Assembly: GCF_026625645.1 (NCBI RefSeq)
Contig: NZ_CP113056.1
Coordinates: forward strand, 3,385,001-3,449,000
Source of the DNA: Ancylobacter sp. SL191
GTDB lineage: Bacteria; Pseudomonadota; Alphaproteobacteria; Rhizobiales; Xanthobacteraceae
Direction: 5' to 3'
DNA: 64,000 nt
Shown here: piece after piece, positions 48,732-57,613 of the stretch
Position numbering within the stretch: position 1 is the first letter of the stretch
Layout: each line of letters opens with the position of its first letter
Position numbers and translations under genes: made by a program
The notes under the pieces: generated by a model
The model's database searches: none
What the model saw: only the letters and a program-made list of their open reading frames with translations
What the model was told of the DNA's origin: nothing

Positions 48732-49703
48732 CTACCAGCGGACCAGCGCCGAGCCCCAGGTGAAGCCGCCGCCCATGGCTTCCAGCAGCACCAGATCGCC
48801 CTTCTTGATCCGCCCGTCGGCATGCGCCGCGGCGATGGCGAGGGGGATCGAGGCGGCCGAGGTGTTGCCGTGGCGGTCCACCGTGATGACAACCTTCTCC
48901 GGCGCGATGCCGAGCTTGACCGCGCTCGCGTCGATGATGCGCCGGTTGGCCTGGTGCGGCACGAACCAGTCGATGGTTTCCGCGCTCTCGCCGGTCGCCG
49001 CGAAGGCGTCCTCGATCACGTCGGTGATCATGCCGACGGCGTGGCGAAAAACCTCGCGGCCTTCCATGCGCAGATAGCCGACGCTCTTGGTCGAGGACAC
49101 GCCGCCATCGACATAGAGCTTGTTCTTGTGCCGCCCGTCCGAGCGCAGATGGGTGGTGAGCACGCCGCGTCCATCCTCACCGTCGCGGACGGCTTCCAGC
49201 ACCAGCGCGCCGGCGCCATCACCGAACAGCACGCAGGTGGTGCGGTCCGACCAGTCGAGGATGCGCGAGAAGGTCTCCGCGCCGATCACCAGCGCGCGCT
49301 TGTAGCTGCCGGACTTCAGGAAATTGTCGGCGGTCGCCAGCGCGAAGACGAAGCCCGAGCACACCGCCTGAAGATCGAACGCCGCGCCATGGGTGATGCC
49401 GAGCCCGGCCTGCACGCTCACCGCCGTCGCCGGGAAGGTGTTGTCCGGCGTCGAGGTCGCCAGCACGATCAGGTCGATGTCCTGCGCGTCGAGCCCGGCA
49501 TCGGCCAAGGCGGCGCGGGCGGCGTGCAAAGCGAGATCGGAGGTCAGCTCATGGTCGGCGGCGATGTGGCGCTCGCGGATGCCCGTGCGCTGGACGATCC
49601 ACTCGTCCGAGGTGTCGACCATCTGCGCGAGGTCGGCATTGGTCAGTGTGCGGCTGGGCAGGAACGCGCCGACGCCGCGCACCACGGAACGAATTGCACT
49701 CAC
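48732..49703 (-). CDS. fabH: beta-ketoacyl-ACP synthase III
   Basis: A protein of 323 residues that condenses acetyl-CoA with malonyl-ACP to start fatty acid synthesis. The catalytic triad is complete: Cys115 (LQAVCSGF), His250 (FVPHQAN) and Asn280 (RHGNTSAAS). GIRERHIA near residue 41 and [11 protein letters not shown] near 160 are also typical. The ATG overlaps the plsX stop by four bases, giving the common plsX-fabH pair. Expression is likely coupled to phospholipid precursor supply through plsX. Confidence 0.95.
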   Translation of the reverse strand: MSAIRSVVRGVGAFLPSRTLTNADLAQMVDTSDEWIVQRTGIRERHIAADHELTSDLALHAARAALADAGLDAQDIDLIVLATSTPDNTFPATAVSVQAGLGITHGAAFDLQAVCSGFVFALATADNFLKSGSYKRALVIGAETFSRILDWSDRTTCVLFGDGAGALVLEAVRDGEDGRGVLTTHLRSDGRHKNKLYVDGGVSSTKSVGYLRMEGREVFRHAVGMITDVIEDAFAATGESAETIDWFVPHQANRRIIDASAVKLGIAPEKVVITVDRHGNTSAASIPLAIAAAHADGRIKKGDLVLLEAMGGGFTWGSALVRW

Positions 49704-50776
49704 GATGAAACCTGTATGTCGTCCTGGGCGGCGGATTCCGGGGCGGCAGCGCCGACCTTCGGGCGGTCATTCATGCCCGCCTCGATGCGGGAGAGAAGCT
49801 TGTTGCGGACCATGTCGTAGCCGATATCGACGGCGGAGGCGAAGCCTTCGGCGTCGGTGCCGCCATGGCTCTTGATGACGATGCCGTTCAGGCCGAGGAA
49901 CACGCCGCCATTGGATTTGCGCGGATCGAGCTTCTCGCGCAGCGCGTTGAAGGCGCTTCGCGCCAGCACATAGCCGATCTTGGCCATCAGGCTGCGGTTG
50001 ATGGCGGCGCGCAGATAGTCGGCGACCTGCTTGGCGGTGCCCTCGGCGGTCTTCAGCGCGATGTTGCCGGAGAAGCCCTCCGTCACCACCACGTCCACCG
50101 TTCCCTTGCCGATGTCGTCGCCCTCGACGAAGCCGTGATAGGCGAACCCGACATGATTCGCCTCGCGCAGCGCCGCGGCGGCATCCTTGACCTCCTCGAC
50201 GCCCTTGATCTCCTCGACGCCGATATTGAGCAGGCCGACGGTCGGGCGTTCGATGTCGAAGACGATGCGGGCCATCGCCGCGCCCATCACCGCCATGTCG
50301 ACGAGGTGCTGCGCGGTCGCGCCGATGGAGGCACCGACATCAAGCACCACGCTCTCGCCCTTGTTGGTGGGCCAGAGGCAGGCAATGGCGGGACGGGAAA
50401 TACCGGCCATGGTCTTGAGGTTGACCTTGGCCATCGCCATCAGCGCGCCGGTATTGCCGGCGGAGACGGCGCAATCGGCCTCGCCGAGGCGCACGGCGTC
50501 GATCGCCCGCCACATGGACGAGACCTTGCGGCCCTGGCGCAGCGCCTGGCTCGGCTTGTCGTCCATCCGCACCACGACATCGGTGTGGATCACCCGGCTC
50601 GCCGCCTTGAGGCGGGGTAGCCGGGCGAGCACCGCGTTGAGACGCACCTCGTCGCCGAACAGCAGGAAGCTGATGTCCGGGTGACGGGTGAGAGCGATCT
50701 CGGCGCCGGGCAGGACGACGTCCGGACCATGGTCGCCGCCCATGACGTCGAGGGCTATGCGGACGGTCGACGACAT
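49700..50776 (-). CDS. plsX: phosphate acyltransferase PlsX
   Basis: A protein of 358 residues converting acyl-ACP to acyl-phosphate for phosphatidic acid synthesis. Diagnostic segments are [81 protein letters not shown] and [20 protein letters not shown]. Length is usual. It acts at the membrane surface with PlsY, whose gene is not in the window. It is the first gene of the plsX-fabH unit, 120 bp downstream of the DUF177 gene. Confidence 0.95.
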   Translation of the reverse strand: MSSTVRIALDVMGGDHGPDVVLPGAEIALTRHPDISFLLFGDEVRLNAVLARLPRLKAASRVIHTDVVVRMDDKPSQALRQGRKVSSMWRAIDAVRLGEADCAVSAGNTGALMAMAKVNLKTMAGISRPAIACLWPTNKGESVVLDVGASIGATAQHLVDMAVMGAAMARIVFDIERPTVGLLNIGVEEIKGVEEVKDAAAALREANHVGFAYHGFVEGDDIGKGTVDVVVTEGFSGNIALKTAEGTAKQVADYLRAAINRSLMAKIGYVLARSAFNALREKLDPRKSNGGVFLGLNGIVIKSHGGTDAEGFASAVDIGYDMVRNKLLSRIEAGMNDRPKVGAAAPESAAQDDIQVSS

Positions 50777-50896
50777 CTAATTATGCGGTCTCTCTGGTCG
50801 GGAAGCGGCCCGGAGGGAACCGCGAAGGCGCCCACGGGATGCCCCAGAAGCGCGGCCATGACAAGCGCGTCGTGCGGTCCCATCCCACATTGAGGG

Positions 50897-51427
50897 CTAT
50901 TTCTCCTCGCCGCCGCGCAGCTTGGCGAGGCCGGCGAAGGGCGAAGCCTCCGCGTCGGTCATCTCCTCGACGCCCTTGAAGGCGACGCCGGGCTTGCGCG
51001 GATAGGGATCGAGGCCGAGCGCGAGGAACTCGGCGACCACGGCGCCGGCATCTACCGTGCCATCGATCAGCGGATCGGGCAGGTCGAGCTCGGTCACGTC
51101 GATCTCCGCGCCGGGACGGATCTCTGGCAGTTGCTCCGGCGGGGCGAACTCGACCTCGATGTCCTCGGACACCGGCCCGTCGAAATCCTCCAGCGTCACC
51201 ACGCAGGTCTGGGTCACCACGGCGTCGACATGGCCGGTAACGAGCACCCGCCCCTTGCTGCGCGGCACGAGTGTGACCTGCGCTGTCAGCTTGGGAATGC
51301 CGGGAATGCCATAGACCGCCGCCAGCGCGGCGCGCGTGGCCTCGTCCGGGGCGAATTTCACGGTGGTGCCGGTGTCGGGAAGGCTCGCCACGAGCACGGG
51401 GCGGCTGAGCGGCAGCTTGTCCGTCAT
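50897..51427 (-). CDS. YceD/DUF177 family protein
   Basis: A protein of 176 residues. It contains FAPDEATRAALAAVYGIPGI, GRVLVTGHVDAVVTQTCVVT with the conserved single CVVTLE..., and DAGAVVAEFLALGLDPYPRK near the end. This is the YceD (DUF177) pattern, proteins linked to 23S rRNA maturation and usually beside rpmF and plsX. No rpmF gene is visible in the 120-bp gap before plsX, as is common in alphaproteobacteria. The start overlaps the stop of the upstream chaperone gene by four bases. Confidence 0.85.
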   Translation of the reverse strand: MTDKLPLSRPVLVASLPDTGTTVKFAPDEATRAALAAVYGIPGIPKLTAQVTLVPRSKGRVLVTGHVDAVVTQTCVVTLEDFDGPVSEDIEVEFAPPEQLPEIRPGAEIDVTELDLPDPLIDGTVDAGAVVAEFLALGLDPYPRKPGVAFKGVEEMTDAEASPFAGLAKLRGGEEK

Positions 51428-51987
51428 GGGGTCGCAAGCTCCTTGGATTGCGGATCCACGGCCGGCGGGAGCGGAAAGTCGCCGCCGGCGAAGGTCTCGA
51501 AGGGAACGGTCGCCAGCGCGGCAACCGCGCGGCGGATGAAGTCGGCAAGGCGGGCGGCCTGCGGGGCGAAGTCGGCGTCGGACTGATAGACGTTGCGCAG
51601 CACCGCCTCGTCCAGCGCGCCGGCCCCGGCCTCACCCAGAGCGCCATCATACGCGGCAACGCGGCCATAAAATGCCTCGGCCACTTTTTTCATCTTCTTC
51701 GGCACGGTGAGGTCACCGACCCCCATCTCGCGCAGATTGGCGTCCATGTCGATGCAGAAGGCATCGAACACGCGCTGGCCCAGCGCGCGGCGCTCCTCGC
51801 TCTCCCCCTTCAGCCGGTGGAACAGCAGGAAGCTGTGCAGCAGGATCATCTCGAACCGCCCGGCAATGCTGTCGGGCACGCCATATTCGGTATAGAATAC
51901 GGGTTCACGCGACTGCGCCACGATCGCGCCATAGAGCCGCTGAATGGTCTCGCGTCCGTCGTTCCGGCGGAAGAAGCGCAGAATCAT
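51424..51987 (-). CDS. ubiquinol-cytochrome c chaperone (CBP3/UQCC family)
   Basis: A protein of 187 residues with RRNDGRETIQRLYGAIVAQS, EPVFYTEYGVPDSIAGRFEM and LLHSFLLFHRLKGESEER. The G.PD...GRFE....H..L...R pattern defines the CBP3 family that helps assemble cytochrome bc1. In alphaproteobacteria it is regularly coupled to the DUF177 gene, as here (ATGA overlap). ATG 51987 is selected; the frame stays open far upstream into the divergent bamE gene and would produce unrelated sequence. Confidence 0.88.
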   Translation of the reverse strand: MILRFFRRNDGRETIQRLYGAIVAQSREPVFYTEYGVPDSIAGRFEMILLHSFLLFHRLKGESEERRALGQRVFDAFCIDMDANLREMGVGDLTVPKKMKKVAEAFYGRVAAYDGALGEAGAGALDEAVLRNVYQSDADFAPQAARLADFIRRAVAALATVPFETFAGGDFPLPPAVDPQSKELATP

Positions 51988-52170
51988 GGCCGGCTCCGTC
52001 TCGTCGGCGCCCCGCTCGGGCGGCGCGCGGTGGCTGGTCGTTCTGGGGGGTAGCGCGCAGCAATGGCGCTGGCAACCCCTGCGGGGTGCGCCAGATGGTT
52101 GCCTCACGGCGGCTGGCTGTGCTTTGTGCGCAAACAGATCTGCGGCCCCACGGCTGATGGAGTTGAGTTG

Positions 52171-52722
52171 ATGGCAGTGACGCGCGTTTCGTCCCCGGCT
52201 GTTTCGGCCCGCCGGCCTGTTCGCGGGCCGGTGTACCGGCATGGCCCCCTGTTCGCCGCGCTCGCGGCGCTCGGGCTTGGGGGATGCGCCAGCGGCGATC
52301 TGTCCATGCCGGCCTCGTCCGCGGGACTGGCGCGCACGCCGACCAGTTTCGTCAGCGAGCAGCAGCGCGGCTATGTGCCCAATCCCGGCGCGCTGGAGCA
52401 GGTGCCGGTCGGGTCGAGCCAGGAGCAGGTTCTGCTGGTGCTCGGCACGCCCTCGACGGTCGCCACCGTGGATGGCGAGGTGTTCTATTACATCTCGCAG
52501 AAGACCAAGAAGGTCATGTTCCTGCGGCCGGAAATCACCGAACAGCGCGTGCTGGCGGTGTATTTCGACCGCAAGGACAAGCGCGTGACCCGCATCGCCG
52601 ATTACGGCCTCAAGGACGGCAAGGTGTTCGACTTCGTCAGCCGTTCGACGCCGACCGGTGGCAGCGAGCTGTCCATGCTCGGCCAGCTCTTCAACGCCAC
52701 CAGCTTCAACCCGACGATGTGA
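52171..52722 (+). CDS. bamE: outer membrane assembly lipoprotein BamE (SmpA/OmlA)
   Basis: A protein of 183 residues. The lipobox LGGC (Cys39) follows a hydrophobic segment FAALAALGL. The SmpA/OmlA domain is evident: VPVGSSQEQVLLVLGTPSTV, VDGEVFYYISQKTKKVMFLR, and VLAVYFDRKDKRVTRIADYG. BamE stabilises the BamA-BamD complex inserting outer-membrane proteins. The N-terminus is longer than usual with an Arg-rich front. It diverges from the CBP3-type gene across 183 bp, which must hold both promoters. Confidence 0.9.
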   Translation: MAVTRVSSPAVSARRPVRGPVYRHGPLFAALAALGLGGCASGDLSMPASSAGLARTPTSFVSEQQRGYVPNPGALEQVPVGSSQEQVLLVLGTPSTVATVDGEVFYYISQKTKKVMFLRPEITEQRVLAVYFDRKDKRVTRIADYGLKDGKVFDFVSRSTPTGGSELSMLGQLFNATSFNPTM

Positions 52723-52761
52723 CCGCACGGGCGGCGTTTCGCCGCCCGCCAGCACGGCCGC

Positions 52762-54000
52762 TCAGAACCGCTCGGGCGAGAAGGGCGCGGGATCGACGCA
52801 GGTCGGCTCGCTGCCCATCATCTCCGCGATCAGCCGTCCGGTGACCGGGCCGAGCGTGAAGCCGAGATGCTGGTGGCCGATCGCCACCCACATGCCCTTC
52901 TGCGTCGGGATAGGCCCGATGGCCGGCAGCATGTCCGGGAATGCGGGGCGACAGCCCATCCAGGGCTCGGCCTCCGCCCGCTCGCCGAGCGGGAACAGCC
53001 CGCGCGCCAGCGGCTCGGTCTTCTCCAGCTGCACCGGCGTCTTCGGCGCGTCGCGGCGGGCGAATTCCACGCCGGTCGTCAGGCGGATGCCGCCGACCAT
53101 GGGCGTGATGACATAGCCGCCCTCCTCGTCCAGCACCGGGCGCGAGAGGCCGGCATTGCCCTCAGTGCGGTACTGCATGTGATAGCCGCGCTTCACCGCC
53201 AGCGGCACCTTCACCCCGAACGGGCCGAGAATGTCGCGCGCCCAAGGCCCGAGCGCGATCACCACCTCGGGCGCCTCGACAGGGCCCTGCTCGGTCATTA
53301 CCCACCAGCCGGCGCCGAGACGGGTGAGCGTCGCCGCGTCGCCGCGCACCACCTGCCCGCCGAGCGCTTTGAGATTTTCCGCATAGGCCTGCGTCACCCC
53401 GCCGGGGCTCGACACCGAATGCGGGTCGGACCACAGCACGGCATGGCGGAACACCGGACGCAGATGCGGCTCCAGCGCCAGAGCCTCGTCGAGCCCGATC
53501 TCGCGGGCGGTGAGACCGTACTGCTGGGCGAGCGGGAATTCCTTGCGCTCCTGCGCGATGCCGGCCTCGCTGCGGTACAGCTTCAGCCAGCCCCCTTCGC
53601 GGAAATAATGCTGCGCGCCGGCGAGCGCGGCGAGGCGCTCATGCTCGGACAGGCTGAAGGCCAGCAGCGTCGACATGGTGCGGGCGTAATCGAGGATGCG
53701 CGCCGGCGCCGAGGCCCGCCAATAGGCGAACATCCAGGGCATCAGGCCGGGCAGCGCGTCCCAATGATAGTGCGCCGCCGGGTTCTGGCCGCGCGCGATC
53801 TCGATCAACGCGGACAGGCTGCGCGGGAAGGCGACGGGAAAGATCGAGCCGCGCTCGACGAGGCCGGCATTGCCATAGGACGTCTCCTCCCCCGGCCCGC
53901 GCCGGTCGACCAGCGCCACGCTGCGCCCGCGCTCGGCGAGGTTATGGGCGATCGAGGTGCCGACAATGCCGGCGCCAAGGACGATCACATCGGTCTTCAT
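52762..54000 (-). CDS. FAD-dependent D-amino-acid dehydrogenase (DadA-like)
   Basis: A protein of 412 residues. The N-terminal Rossmann motif DVIVLGAGIVGTSIAHNLAE binds FAD, followed by ERGRSVALVDRRGPGEETSYGN-type sequence, then the DAO fold with VVIALGPWAR and, at the end, MWVAIGHQHLGFTLGPVTGR. These enzymes deaminate D-amino acids at the membrane and feed electrons to ubiquinone. A binding-protein gene lies 86 bp downstream in order of transcription upstream, in the same orientation, suggesting uptake plus catabolism of an amino acid. The specific substrate (D-Ala, D-Arg or other) is not evident. Confidence 0.82.
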   Translation of the reverse strand: MKTDVIVLGAGIVGTSIAHNLAERGRSVALVDRRGPGEETSYGNAGLVERGSIFPVAFPRSLSALIEIARGQNPAAHYHWDALPGLMPWMFAYWRASAPARILDYARTMSTLLAFSLSEHERLAALAGAQHYFREGGWLKLYRSEAGIAQERKEFPLAQQYGLTAREIGLDEALALEPHLRPVFRHAVLWSDPHSVSSPGGVTQAYAENLKALGGQVVRGDAATLTRLGAGWWVMTEQGPVEAPEVVIALGPWARDILGPFGVKVPLAVKRGYHMQYRTEGNAGLSRPVLDEEGGYVITPMVGGIRLTTGVEFARRDAPKTPVQLEKTEPLARGLFPLGERAEAEPWMGCRPAFPDMLPAIGPIPTQKGMWVAIGHQHLGFTLGPVTGRLIAEMMGSEPTCVDPAPFSPERF

Positions 54001-54086
54001 CGGCAGCGCATCCGGGAGGGAGAGAAGGCAAGGCGGCGCGGAGGGTTCCCCCGCCGCGCCGGGATTGGATCAGTTGAACGGAACGG

Positions 54087-54851
54087 TCAGTTGATCGGGA
54101 AGGGGAAATACTTCGCGTTGATCTTCTGGTAGGTGCCGTCGGCGACGATCTCCTTGATCGCCTTGTTCAGCATCTCGCGCAGTTCGTTGTCTTCCTTGCG
54201 CACGGCGATGCCGGTGCCCTGCGGGTTCACGTCCTTGAGGTCCGGGCCGACGAACTTGCAGCACTTGCCGGCGTCGGTCTTCTCCAGCCATTCATAGAGC
54301 ACGAACTTGTCGGCCAGCACCGCGTCGAGGCGGCCAGAGGCGAGGTCGGCATTGGCCTCGTCCTGCGTCGGGTAGAGCTTGATGTCGGAGCCCGTGTACT
54401 TGTCCTCGAGATAGGTCGCGCCCGTGGTCGAGGACTGCGCGCCGATCACCTTGCCCTTGAGCGCGGCCGGGGAGATCTCGGTGATCTTGGTGTCCTTCGG
54501 CGCCATGAAGTTGCCGGGCGTCAGGTAGTAGGGGTCGGTGAACGCCACCTTCTCCTTGCGCTCGTCGGTGATCGACATGGAGGCGACGATGGCGTCGTAC
54601 TTCTTGGACAGCAGCGCGGGGATGATGCCATCCCAATCCTGCGCGACGAACGTGCACTCGACCTTCATCTTGGCGCAGAGTGCCGTGGCGATGTCGATGT
54701 CGAAGCCGACCAGCTTGCCGGTGGAATCGACCGAGTTGAAGGGCGGGTAAGCGCCTTCGGTGCCGATGCGCACCGTCTTGATCTCGGCATGGGCCGCGCC
54801 GGCGCCGACGGCGAGCGCGGCGGCGGCGAGCAGAATCCTGGCGAATTTCAT
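54087..54851 (-). CDS. periplasmic amino-acid binding protein of an ABC transporter (HisJ/ArgT type)
   Basis: A protein of 254 residues. A signal peptide (MKFARILLAAAALAVGAGAA then HA-E) precedes a type II substrate-binding fold: VRIGTEGAYPPFNSVDSTGK, LVGFDIDIATALCAKMKVEC, QDWDGIIPALLSKKYDAIVA and SMSITDERKEKVAFTDPYY. These match the polar amino-acid family (Lys/Arg/Orn/His). No permease or ATPase gene is in the window, so it may work with components elsewhere. It is placed upstream of the D-amino-acid dehydrogenase gene in the same direction. Confidence 0.88.
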   Translation of the reverse strand: MKFARILLAAAALAVGAGAAHAEIKTVRIGTEGAYPPFNSVDSTGKLVGFDIDIATALCAKMKVECTFVAQDWDGIIPALLSKKYDAIVASMSITDERKEKVAFTDPYYLTPGNFMAPKDTKITEISPAALKGKVIGAQSSTTGATYLEDKYTGSDIKLYPTQDEANADLASGRLDAVLADKFVLYEWLEKTDAGKCCKFVGPDLKDVNPQGTGIAVRKEDNELREMLNKAIKEIVADGTYQKINAKYFPFPIN

Positions 54852-54954
54852 GTGGTTTTCCCGATGTTGGATGCCGTCGCGCCGGCATCTTGGGACCGAG
54901 GCTAGGCCGGCGACGACGCGCAGGCAATCGGCGCTTCGGCTAAAAGCGTTGCGT

Positions 54955-55953
54955 TCAGAAATGGCTGAAGCTGGTGGCGGCGAAGTTCAGCGCCTGGCCG
55001 TCGTCCCCGCGGACCACCAGCCCCTCGCCCGCCAGCGTGCGGCCGATAACGGTGGCGCCGATGCCGGCGGCGATGGCGGCGGCCTCGAAGGCGTCGACAT
55101 CGCCCTCCCCCATCACCGCGAGGATCTCGTAATCGTCGCCCCCGGTCAGCGCGGTGGCGAGCAGCGCCGGCTCGGCGGCGATGGCGGCGCGGGCGGCGGG
55201 GCTGAGCGGCACCCTGCCCGCCTCGATCTCGCCGGCGCAGTTGGAAGCGGCCAGCATCTTGGCGAGATCGCCGACCAGCCCGTCCGACACGTCCATGGCG
55301 GCGCGGGCATGGGCGCGCAGCGCGCTGGCAAGCGACAGGCGCGGGCGCGGGTGCAGATAGCGGTCGGCGAGAAAGGCCCGCTGCGCCGCATCGAGCGCGG
55401 CAAAGCCCGGCCGCGTAGGATCGAGCCGCAAGGCCAGGCCGAGCGCCCCGTCGCCAATCGTGCCGGTGACAAGGATGGCATGGTCCGGCCGCGCCGTCGC
55501 CCGCTTCACCATGCGCCCGATCGGCACCGAGCCGAGAGCGGTGATCGAGATGGTGAAGGGGCCGGGCGTCCTCACCGTGTCGCCGCCGAGCAGCGGCGCG
55601 CCGAACAGCAGGCAGTCCTCGCCAATGCCGCGGGCGAACTCGGAGAGCGCCGCGACGTCCATCTCCGGCGGAATGGCGAAGGCCAGCATCACGCCCAGCG
55701 GCTCGGCGCCCTTGGCGGCGAGGTCGGACAGGTTCACCCGCATCGCCTTGCGGGCGATGGAGGCCGGCGGGTCGTCGGGGAAGAAATGCACGCCGGCGAC
55801 CAGCGCGTCCTTGGTGAGGACGAGCTTGTGGCCGGCGGGAACGTGAAGAAAGGCGGCGTCATCCTTGAGGCCGAGGGCGCCGGGATGGCGGGCGATGGGC
55901 GCGAACAGCCCGGCGATCAACCTGTCTTCACCGGAGCCGCCATCCGCCATCAC
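54955..55953 (-). CDS. thiL: thiamine-monophosphate kinase
   Basis: A protein of 332 residues converting thiamine phosphate to thiamine diphosphate with ATP. It contains LKDDAAFLHVPAGHKLVLTK with the conserved DDAA, VAGVHFFPDDPPASIARKAM, RVNLSDLAAKGAEP, GGDTVRTPGPFTISITALG and DVSDGLVGDLAKMLAASN. MM at the start offers two ATGs (55953, 55950). It follows nusB by 18 bp in the same operon, the common nusB-thiL arrangement. Confidence 0.93.
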   Translation of the reverse strand: MMADGGSGEDRLIAGLFAPIARHPGALGLKDDAAFLHVPAGHKLVLTKDALVAGVHFFPDDPPASIARKAMRVNLSDLAAKGAEPLGVMLAFAIPPEMDVAALSEFARGIGEDCLLFGAPLLGGDTVRTPGPFTISITALGSVPIGRMVKRATARPDHAILVTGTIGDGALGLALRLDPTRPGFAALDAAQRAFLADRYLHPRPRLSLASALRAHARAAMDVSDGLVGDLAKMLAASNCAGEIEAGRVPLSPAARAAIAAEPALLATALTGGDDYEILAVMGEGDVDAFEAAAIAAGIGATVIGRTLAGEGLVVRGDDGQALNFAATSFSHF

Positions 55954-55971
55954 TCACCCCACCCGGCCCGC

Positions 55972-56472
55972 CTATCCCGCGAAATCGCCGGGCCGCTGTT
56001 CGCGGGCTATGCCGTCCAACACCGCATTGACCATTCCGGTTTCCTCACGGTCAAGGAAAGCGGCGGCGACGTTCACATATTCCGCGACGATGACGCGCGG
56101 GGGAATGTCCGGACGGGCGGTCAGCTCATAGGCACCGGCGCGCAGCACGGCGCGCAGCACGGTCTCGATGCGCTTCAGCGGCCAGCCGCGCACCAGCGCC
56201 GCGTCGAGAATCGGGTCGATGGCGCGCTGCTCGCGCACCACCCCGCCGACAATGTCGCGGAACAGCGTGACATCGGCCGCGGCGATCTCGTCGCCTTCGA
56301 TCTCCTGGCCGATCCAGTGGCTTTCGAACTGGGCGAGGATCTCGGCGAGCGGGGTCGCCGCGACATCCATCTGGTAGAGCGCCTGCACCGCGTTGAGGCG
56401 GGCCGCGCTCTTGCGCAGCGGCTTGTGGTTCACCGGTTTGGCCGGGGTGGACGGTTTGGAAGGGGTGGACAT
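55972..56472 (-). CDS. nusB: transcription antitermination factor NusB
   Basis: A protein of 166 residues. RLNAVQALYQMDVAATPLAE, VTLFRDIVGGVVREQRAIDP, RGWPLKRIETVLRAVLRAGA, YELTARPDIPPRVIVAEYVN and GMVNAVLDGIAREQRP give the all-helical NusB fold. It binds boxA RNA with NusE (S10) for rRNA antitermination. The basic N-terminal extension (TPSKPSTPAKPVNHKPLRKS) is longer than in E. coli. It lies 6 bp after ribH. Confidence 0.93.
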   Translation of the reverse strand: MSTPSKPSTPAKPVNHKPLRKSAARLNAVQALYQMDVAATPLAEILAQFESHWIGQEIEGDEIAAADVTLFRDIVGGVVREQRAIDPILDAALVRGWPLKRIETVLRAVLRAGAYELTARPDIPPRVIVAEYVNVAAAFLDREETGMVNAVLDGIAREQRPGDFAG

Positions 56473-56478
56473 GCCCGC

Positions 56479-56976
56479 TCAGGCCCCCGCCAGCTGGCGC
56501 TGGTGGCGCAGCACGGCAAACGCCGCCTCGACCGCGCCGGCACCCTTGTTGCCTTCGGTGATGCGCGCGCGCACCCAGGCCTGCTCGTCAGTCTCGACGG
56601 TGAGGATGCCATTGCCGAGCGCCAGCTTGCGGGCGACCGACAGGTCCATCAGCGCGCGGGAGGATTCTCCGGCGACGATCTCGAAATGATAGGTCTCGCC
56701 GCGCACCACGCAGCCGAGCGCCACGGCCGCGTCATAGGGCCGGCCGGCCGCCGCCGCCGCGTCGAGCGCGATGGCGAGGGTGGCGGGAATCTCCAGCGCG
56801 CCGGGCACCGTCAGCACGTCGGCGGTGGCGCCGGCGGCGTCAACGGCGCCCTGCGCGCCGGCCAGCAGCTCGTCGGCGATGTCGTCGTAGAAGCGTGCCT
56901 CGACGATCAGCACGCGCGCCCCGTCGAGCGGGAGGACGGGAGCCGCGGACGCGCGCGGCGGGCGGGGGCTCGCCAT
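56479..56976 (-). CDS. ribH: 6,7-dimethyl-8-ribityllumazine synthase
   Basis: A protein of 165 residues: [58 protein letters not shown] with the catalytic His, and [18 protein letters not shown]. It condenses the ribitylaminouracil and the butanone phosphate in the penultimate riboflavin step. ATG 56976 is preferred to a GTG at 57012 because family members begin near here; the ribosome site (GAGG, rather distant) is weak for either. It lies 45 bp after ribE and 6 bp before nusB. Confidence 0.92.
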   Translation of the reverse strand: MASPRPPRASAAPVLPLDGARVLIVEARFYDDIADELLAGAQGAVDAAGATADVLTVPGALEIPATLAIALDAAAAAGRPYDAAVALGCVVRGETYHFEIVAGESSRALMDLSVARKLALGNGILTVETDEQAWVRARITEGNKGAGAVEAAFAVLRHQRQLAGA

Positions 56977-57021
56977 GGCAGGAAACCTCGTGAAACTGAT
57001 TGGGCCGACCACGTACAGGCG

Positions 57022-57612
57022 TCAGCGGAACTCCGCAAGCCGCGCGGCGTAACGGGCCATCATGTCGACTTCGATATTGACACGGTCCCCGGCGCGCACA
57101 TCGCCCCAGGTGGTGTGGGCGAGCGTATGGGGAATGAGCAGGCAAGTGAAGCGGTTACCGTCTACCTCGTTCACCGTCAGCGAGGTGCCGTCGAGCGCGA
57201 TGGAGCCCTTGATGGCGATGAAGGGCGCGAGCGCGGCCGGCGCCTCGAAGGTGAAACGCGTGGTCTCGCCGAGATCCTCGCGCTCCACCACGAGGGCGAT
57301 GCCGTCGACATGGCCCTGCACGATATGCCCGCCCAGCTCGTCGCCGATCTTCAGCGCGCGTTCGAGATTGAGCGTGCGGCCCTCTTGCCAGGCGGCGGCG
57401 GTGGTCACCGCCAGCGTCTCCGGCGCGGCCTCGACCTCGAAGGCGTCGGGCAGCATGGCGACGACCGTCAGGCACACGCCCGAGCAGGCGATCGACGCGC
57501 CGAGATCAATGCCCGCCGTGTCATAGGCGGTGGCGATGGTGAGCCGCCGCACATCGTTGCGCGGGGTCACCGTGCGGAGCGTGCCGATGTCGGAGATGAT
57601 GCCGGTAAACAT
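57022..57612 (-). CDS. ribE: riboflavin synthase (alpha chain)
   Basis: A protein of 196 residues with the two lumazine-binding repeats: MFTGIISDIGTLRTVTPRND at the start, DLGASIACSGVCLTVVAM, then LGGHIVQGHVDGIALVVERE, and a second-half IKGSIALDGTSLTVNEVDGN. It dismutates two lumazine molecules to riboflavin. It lies 1 bp after ribD and precedes ribH, completing the order ribD-ribE-ribH. The product is often called RibC or RibE depending on the organism. Confidence 0.93.
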   Translation of the reverse strand: MFTGIISDIGTLRTVTPRNDVRRLTIATAYDTAGIDLGASIACSGVCLTVVAMLPDAFEVEAAPETLAVTTAAAWQEGRTLNLERALKIGDELGGHIVQGHVDGIALVVEREDLGETTRFTFEAPAALAPFIAIKGSIALDGTSLTVNEVDGNRFTCLLIPHTLAHTTWGDVRAGDRVNIEVDMMARYAARLAEFR

Positions 57613-57613
57613 G